53,584 nt of DNA from Clostridia bacterium (GTDB lineage: Bacteria > Bacillota > Clostridia > Christensenellales > Aristaeellaceae): assembly GCA_017469265.1 (NCBI GenBank), contig JAFUGS010000097.1:1-53584 (forward strand), written 5' to 3'. Position numbers and translations under genes: made by a program. Shown in pieces: positions 49,560-53,584 of this stretch. Under the pieces are notes generated by a model that was given only the letters and a program-made list of their open reading frames with translations, was not told the DNA's origin and did no database searches. The first letter of the stretch is position 1, and each line of letters opens with the position of its first letter.

Positions 49560-51356
49560 ATGCGAAAACTGGAAATGGAAATCAGGGCCTTTACCGGTGA
49601 TCTGAAACCCTGGCAGGGGGCCTTTCCCTGGGACCGGGTCAGGGAAACGGACCGGCGGGAAGTGTTCCGTCGGGCGGAGGAATACGCTTCGCAGCCGTAT
49701 CCCATGCGGCTGGCGACGGGTTTCCTGGCCTTTTCCCGGGACGGAAGCCGCCAGGCGGATGAGGCGCCTTATTTTTTCCGCCGGAAGAAACTGGGATGGC
49801 AGGCGACGGCCTGCTGCCTGGGGCGGGACGCGTATCTGGACGCGGTGGCTGACGGCATCTGGTGCGTCTGCGAGGAAAGCAGCTGGGTCATCAGCGCGCA
49901 TAACGTGAACGCGATTCCCGGCGCACCGGCCCCCGCGGAGTATCCGCTGCCGGATGTAACCAGGCCCTATGTGGACCTGTTCTCCGCCCAGACAGGCATG
50001 ATCCTGACCCTGATCCGGAATGCCCTGGGCCGGGAACTGGATGGCATCACCCCCCTCCTGCAGGCGCGGATCACCCGGGAGATCCGGACCCGGATTCTGG
50101 ACCCATTCCTGACCCGGGATGACTTCTGGTGGATGGGCAATATCCGGAAGGATCTTTGCAACTGGACGCCCTGGATTCTGTCCAATGTGATGCTCTGCGC
50201 CATGGGCGAACCCATGGCGGCCTGGGAGCGCCGGGAAGTGATGATCCGGGCCTGTGCCATGCTGGACCGCTGGCTGGATGTGGTGCCGGAGGACGGGGGC
50301 TGCGACGAGGGCACAGGATACTGGAACATGGCCGGCGGGGCTCTGCTGGACTGCCTGGAAATCCTGGAGCGGGCGACGGACGGCCGGGTTTCCCTCTGGA
50401 AGGAGGACAAGATCCGGAACATTCTGGCGTTCCCCGCCCGGGCGGAGATCGGACGGGGATATTTCCTGAATTTCGCGGACTGTGATGCCCGCCCCATGCT
50501 TTCCGGGGAACGGGTTCAGACCGCGGGGGAACGGACGGGCCTGCCGGAGATGGTCTCCCTGGGCCGCGGCCTGCGCCGGGATGTTTCCGTGGAAATGGAC
50601 GATGTGCCCCACCTGATCCGGCTGTGGAAGGCGCTCTTCCATCCCCCGGCGGCAGAGCCCGCCGGCGGGGAGAATCCGGAGAAGGACGTCTGGCTGCCGG
50701 ATCTGCAGGTCCGGGTGCTGCGCCGGGGCGGATGGACGCTGGGGGCGAAGGGCGGCCATAACGGAGAAAGCCATAATCATAACGATGTGGGCAGCTTCCT
50801 GCTGTACCTGGACGGGGAACCGGCCATCGTGGACGCGGGAAACATGACTTATACGGCCAAAACGTTCTCCTCCAGGCGGTATGAGCTGTGGAACACCCGC
50901 AGCGCGTATCATAATGTCCCGCTGATCGGAGGCCGCGAACAGCTGGCCGGGGCGGAGTACAGGGCGGGCGATGTGGAATGCCTGCCGGACGGCCTGAGAA
51001 CGGATCTGGCGGGGGCCTATGCCCCACAGGCGCGGGTCCGCCATTGTGTCCGAAGCATGACGCTGACCCCGGAGGGGCTGGACATAGAGGATCAGATCGA
51101 GACGGAAAACCTGGAGGAAGCCACCTGGATATTCCTTTTCCGGAACCAACCGGCGAAAACAGCAGAGGGCCTGGCTGCGGCTGACATGAAGATGCTGTAT
51201 CCCGTCTCCTGGCGGACGGAAGTGGAGGAAATCCCGGTGACGGATGCCCGAATGGCCCGGAACTGGCCCGGCAGCCTCTGGCGGGTCCGGATTACGGACG
51301 CCGCGGCCCGGGAACATCATGCTCAATGGCGCTTCAGAAGGAGGAATGACCCATGA
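49560..51356 (+). CDS. heparinase II/III-family polysaccharide lyase-like protein
   Basis: 598 residues, no signal peptide. The N-terminal (alpha/alpha) toroid includes a NIRKDLCNWTPWILSNVM segment, with the Asn-Trp pair often seen in these enzymes. The C-terminal beta-sandwich holds the family hallmark GESHNHNDVGSFLLYLDGE and VDAGNMTYTAKTF, whose His and Tyr residues serve catalysis or metal binding in characterised relatives. A cytoplasmic lyase would cut imported oligosaccharides and hand unsaturated ends to GH88. The exact PL family and substrate cannot be read by eye. It overlaps the next gene by 4 nt. Confidence 0.85.
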   Translation: MRKLEMEIRAFTGDLKPWQGAFPWDRVRETDRREVFRRAEEYASQPYPMRLATGFLAFSRDGSRQADEAPYFFRRKKLGWQATACCLGRDAYLDAVADGIWCVCEESSWVISAHNVNAIPGAPAPAEYPLPDVTRPYVDLFSAQTGMILTLIRNALGRELDGITPLLQARITREIRTRILDPFLTRDDFWWMGNIRKDLCNWTPWILSNVMLCAMGEPMAAWERREVMIRACAMLDRWLDVVPEDGGCDEGTGYWNMAGGALLDCLEILERATDGRVSLWKEDKIRNILAFPARAEIGRGYFLNFADCDARPMLSGERVQTAGERTGLPEMVSLGRGLRRDVSVEMDDVPHLIRLWKALFHPPAAEPAGGENPEKDVWLPDLQVRVLRRGGWTLGAKGGHNGESHNHNDVGSFLLYLDGEPAIVDAGNMTYTAKTFSSRRYELWNTRSAYHNVPLIGGREQLAGAEYRAGDVECLPDGLRTDLAGAYAPQARVRHCVRSMTLTPEGLDIEDQIETENLEEATWIFLFRNQPAKTAEGLAAADMKMLYPVSWRTEVEEIPVTDARMARNWPGSLWRVRITDAAAREHHAQWRFRRRNDP

Positions 51357-53179
51357 ATCCGGTAAAGAATAATCCCCTGCGGACCCGGGAGGACCTGATC
51401 CGGGCTGCTGTACAGATGATGACCCCCCTGCGGGAATGCCTGACGCCGGGAAAGGCCCGGATGATCGTAGGGGAGGGCTCCGCCCATTATCCGGAGGATG
51501 TGGCCGGCATGGAGGGATGGAGCCGCGTGCTGTGGGCGCTGGTGCCCATGCTGGTGGGAAAGTGTCCGGAGGCGGAACCCTTCTGGGCCCTGTGGAAGGA
51601 GGGTCTGATCCATGGCACCGATCCGGCCCACGCGGAGTACTGGGGTGATATCCATGACAGCGATCAGCGCATGGTGGAGATGGCGGTCCTGGGCGTCGGG
51701 CTCTGCTTCGCGCCGGAGCGCTTCTGGCAGGAACTGACCCCGCCGCAGCGGGAAAACCTGTACGCCTGGCTGAATCAGATCAACCGCTATGACATGCCCA
51801 AGAACAACTGGCGTTTCTTCCGCATCCTGGTGAACATCGGCTTCCGAAAGGTGGGCTGCCCGGTCAGCGCGGAGCGGCTGAAAGAAGACCTGGATATGAT
51901 GGAAAGCCATTATGTGGGCGACGGATGGTATTTCGATTATCCTACCAAGCGGGATTATTATACCATCTGGGGATTCCATTTTTACAGCCTGGTCTATACG
52001 GCGGCCATGGGCGGGGAGGATCCGGAGCGCTGCGAAAGAATGCGCCAGCGTGCCCGGATCATCGCGCCCCGGTTTGCCTGCTGGTTTGACCGGGAGGGCC
52101 GGGCCCTGCCCTACGGCCGGAGCCTGACCTACCGATTCTGCCAGAGCAGCTTCTGGGCGGCCATGGCCTTCGCCGGTGTGGAGAGCCCGGATATCTCCTG
52201 GGGCCAGATGAAGCATTTGCTGCTGGGAAACCTGCGGTGGTGGCTCGGCATGCCCATCTTTGACCGGGGCGGCGCCCTGACAGTGGGCTACGGCTACCCG
52301 AATCTTTGCGCGGCGGAGGGCTATAATGCCCCCGGCTCGCCCTACTGGGCCATGAAGACTTTTTTTGCCCTGGCTGTGCCGGCGGATCACCCCTTCTGGC
52401 AGGCGGAGGAGGAACCCTGCGCGCCGACGGCCCGGTTCCTGGATGAGCAGGTGCGCCTGCTCCTGACCAGGGATCCGGAGAACCGGCAGGTGGTGGCTTA
52501 CACCGCGGGAAACCACGCCTGGGAGCATATGCATGAAGATGAAAAATATGAGAAATTCGCCTATTCCACCCATTTTGCTTTCTCCGTGACCAAGGAAGCC
52601 ACCACCCTGAACAAGGGCGCCTTCGATTCCATGCTGGCAGTGAAACGGCAGGGAAGGGATCTCTGGCATGTGCGCAGCGGATGCGAAAGTTTTACCCTGT
52701 CGGAGGATCGGATTGCCTGCACCTGGTCTCCCCTGGAGGGGGCCTTGGTGGACACGGAGATCATCCCCATTGGCATGTGGCACGTGCGGAAACACCGGAT
52801 CCGCAGCAGTTTTCCCCTGGAGCTGGCGGAGGGCGCCTTCTCCGTCCGGAAGGACTGGGCCGGAGATCGGCCCTGCGACAGGGTTTCCTCTGCACTGATC
52901 CAGGAATCGGATCGGGCCGCCGTCCACGGCGCCTTCGGAACCAGCGCCATCTACGCCATTCAGGGTTATTCCGGCGGGGAAGTCATCCATACGGAGCCTA
53001 ACACCAACTTGATCTGGCCCCGCTGCGTCCTTCCCATGCTGCGGGCGGAGGCGGCTCCGGGCGAGACGATCCTGATCTGCGCCGTCTTCACGGATACGGA
53101 AGACCGCATGCCGGATCAGATCCCGGAGGAAGTTCGGAAAATCTGCCAGGGCTTATCAGCGTCCGTGCGCGGCAGCTGA
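51353..53179 (+). CDS. DUF2264 family protein, putative uronate-polysaccharide enzyme
   Basis: 608 residues, no signal peptide. The DUF2264 pattern is plain: PLRTREDLIRAAVQMMTPLR, EGWSRVLWALVPML, GTDPAHAEYWGDIHDSDQRM and PKNNWRFFRILVNIGF, forming an (alpha/alpha) barrel, then a C-terminal beta-rich part. The function of most members is unknown, but they keep company with lyases and GH88/GH105 enzymes, as here. The start overlaps the lyase stop (ATGA), so it is part of the same pathway, perhaps a second lyase or hydrolase. Last gene of the operon; no terminator hairpin is obvious after it. Confidence 0.85.
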   Translation: MNPVKNNPLRTREDLIRAAVQMMTPLRECLTPGKARMIVGEGSAHYPEDVAGMEGWSRVLWALVPMLVGKCPEAEPFWALWKEGLIHGTDPAHAEYWGDIHDSDQRMVEMAVLGVGLCFAPERFWQELTPPQRENLYAWLNQINRYDMPKNNWRFFRILVNIGFRKVGCPVSAERLKEDLDMMESHYVGDGWYFDYPTKRDYYTIWGFHFYSLVYTAAMGGEDPERCERMRQRARIIAPRFACWFDREGRALPYGRSLTYRFCQSSFWAAMAFAGVESPDISWGQMKHLLLGNLRWWLGMPIFDRGGALTVGYGYPNLCAAEGYNAPGSPYWAMKTFFALAVPADHPFWQAEEEPCAPTARFLDEQVRLLLTRDPENRQVVAYTAGNHAWEHMHEDEKYEKFAYSTHFAFSVTKEATTLNKGAFDSMLAVKRQGRDLWHVRSGCESFTLSEDRIACTWSPLEGALVDTEIIPIGMWHVRKHRIRSSFPLELAEGAFSVRKDWAGDRPCDRVSSALIQESDRAAVHGAFGTSAIYAIQGYSGGEVIHTEPNTNLIWPRCVLPMLRAEAAPGETILICAVFTDTEDRMPDQIPEEVRKICQGLSASVRGS

Positions 53180-53199
53180 ACAGAATTTTGAAAAAAAGC

Positions 53200-53228
53200 T
53201 TGACCTGCCTGCTGAGATGTGCTATAAT
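53200..53228 (+). promoter_or_regulatory. strong promoter before the tRNA-like region
   Basis: TTGACC (53200-53205) and a consensus TATAAT (53223-53228), 17 nt apart. The transcript leader contains TGTTCCTG/CAGGAACA arms (53236-53273 region) and GAAGGAATTCCTTC, both palindromic, ahead of the tRNA-like sequences. Confidence 0.75.
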
Positions 53229-53298
53229 CGCTTCTGTTCCTGATCAATGGATGTCTCCAAAGACACAGGAACAAGAGGAAGGAATTCCTTCCCGAGAT

Positions 53299-53357
53299 GG
53301 TCGCATGGCTCAGTTGGTAGGGCGAAGCAATCGTACTTTCCCACCAAAGAGCGAGAC
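53299..53357 (+). pseudogene. tRNA-like fragment, first copy
   Basis: The first 22 nt (53299-53320) are identical to the 5' part of the tRNA-Val-like sequence at 53455: acceptor GGTCGCA, then TGGCTCAGTTGGTAG. After that the sequence departs from tRNA form; no proper anticodon or T arm follows, although GACC at 53354-53357 could pair with the 5' GGTC. It is either a decayed tRNA or an assembly artefact. Confidence 0.5.
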
Positions 53358-53454
53358 CAAAGTTCCCCGAAACCCCTTGAATCGCTTACCCGACGCGATG
53401 AGCGTCCGCGAATGTGACACGGACAAGCAAGCTCAAAAGTCGGTTGACATATAA

Positions 53455-53495
53455 GGTCGCATGGCTCAGTTGGTAGAGCACATCGTTCACATCGA
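53455..53495 (+). pseudogene. 5' half of a tRNA-Val (CAC), second copy
   Basis: Acceptor GGTCGCA, D arm GCTC-AGTTGGTA-GAGC, anticodon stem CATCG and loop TTCACAT with anticodon CAC are all well formed. The 3' side of the anticodon stem breaks after CGA, and no variable, T or acceptor 3' arm follows. A complete tRNA is therefore not present in the window. Confidence 0.6.
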
Positions 53496-53500
53496 GTCGG

Positions 53501-53577
53501 TGTGAACGGTAGCCCCGCGTCCATGTGAACGGCTTGCCCGCATCGGGTAGCTTTGTTGCTGGAATCCATGTGAACGG
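53501..53577 (+). repeat. three copies of TGTGAACGG after the tRNA half
   Basis: TGTGAACGG occurs at 53501, 53524 and 53569, twice within GTGAACGGTAGCCC. Its first 8 nt are the reverse complement of the tRNA anticodon arm CGTTCACA (53484-53491). The window ends inside this repeat. Confidence 0.7.
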
Positions 53578-53584
53578 TAGCCCG

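Noticed and set aside
53188-53454. Possible 88-aa protein starting at 53188
   Set aside because: It begins upstream of the promoter's -10 and runs through tRNA-like sequence; the MAQLVGRS stretch is just translated tRNA D arm.

Overview
The window looks like a contig from an anaerobic, GC-rich Firmicute (class Clostridia), probably a gut or rumen organism. This rests on the gene content: a cdaA-cdaR diadenylate cyclase operon, a two-gene SufCB-like (SMS-type) Fe-S system, a heterodimeric ABC exporter, a K+-dependent-type membrane pyrophosphatase, DUF951 and DUF1292 proteins, strong AGGAGG ribosome binding sites and sigma-A promoters with 17-nt spacers. The order Christensenellales (Aristaeella-like) is a guess. 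No rRNA is present and the taxonomy was not tested.

Layout. (1) 1-2690: an AT-richer patch with a beheaded zeta-toxin-like gene, a three-gene operon of small proteins ending in an HD (p)ppGpp-hydrolase-like protein, an Arc/CopG-type DNA-binding protein and broken small ORFs. It reads as the remnant of a phage or integrative element. (2) 2792-4634: sufC-sufB. (3) 4662-10042: a six-gene operon: cdaA, cdaR, a membrane protein, a P-loop ATPase, an RNA m5C methyltransferase and a HAD phosphatase. (4) 10135-12347: a cysteine desulfurase (minus strand) divergent from rplM-rpsI. (5) 12376-15420: a MATE transporter fused to a GHKL (RsbW-like) ATPase domain, then a STAS antagonist and a degenerate GHKL-like protein, which together suggest a partner-switching module built around a transporter. 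(6) 15432-18291 (minus): a MotA/ZorA-like and MotB/OmpA-like pair plus a small membrane-anchored protein, with no Zorya effector beside it. (7) 18332-28691: DUF951, a polytopic membrane protein, murI, an EF-G paralogue, a GGDEF protein, a secreted protein, asd and nth. (8) 28851-36431: heterodimeric ABC exporter, mgtE behind a long structured leader, an oligosaccharide flippase and rpsO. (9) 36694-42172: pnp, ruvX, a DUF1292 protein and hppA. (10) 42231-53179: a LacI-family regulator with nnr (minus), divergent from a uronate/glycosaminoglycan operon: binding protein, two permeases, GH88 unsaturated glucuronyl hydrolase, heparinase II/III-type lyase and a DUF2264 protein. (11) 53200-53584: a strong promoter followed by fragmentary, scrambled tRNA sequence at the end of the window.

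How the parts work together. The sugar operon imports uronic-acid oligosaccharides and cleaves them in the cytoplasm under LacI-type control; palindromic operators lie in the intergenic region. SufCB could take sulfur from the cysteine desulfurase encoded 6 kb away. CdaA and CdaR make and regulate c-di-AMP. The two least explained units are the transporter/STAS/GHKL cluster and the ZorAB-like ion-channel cluster, which lie back to back between 12.4 and 18.3 kb.
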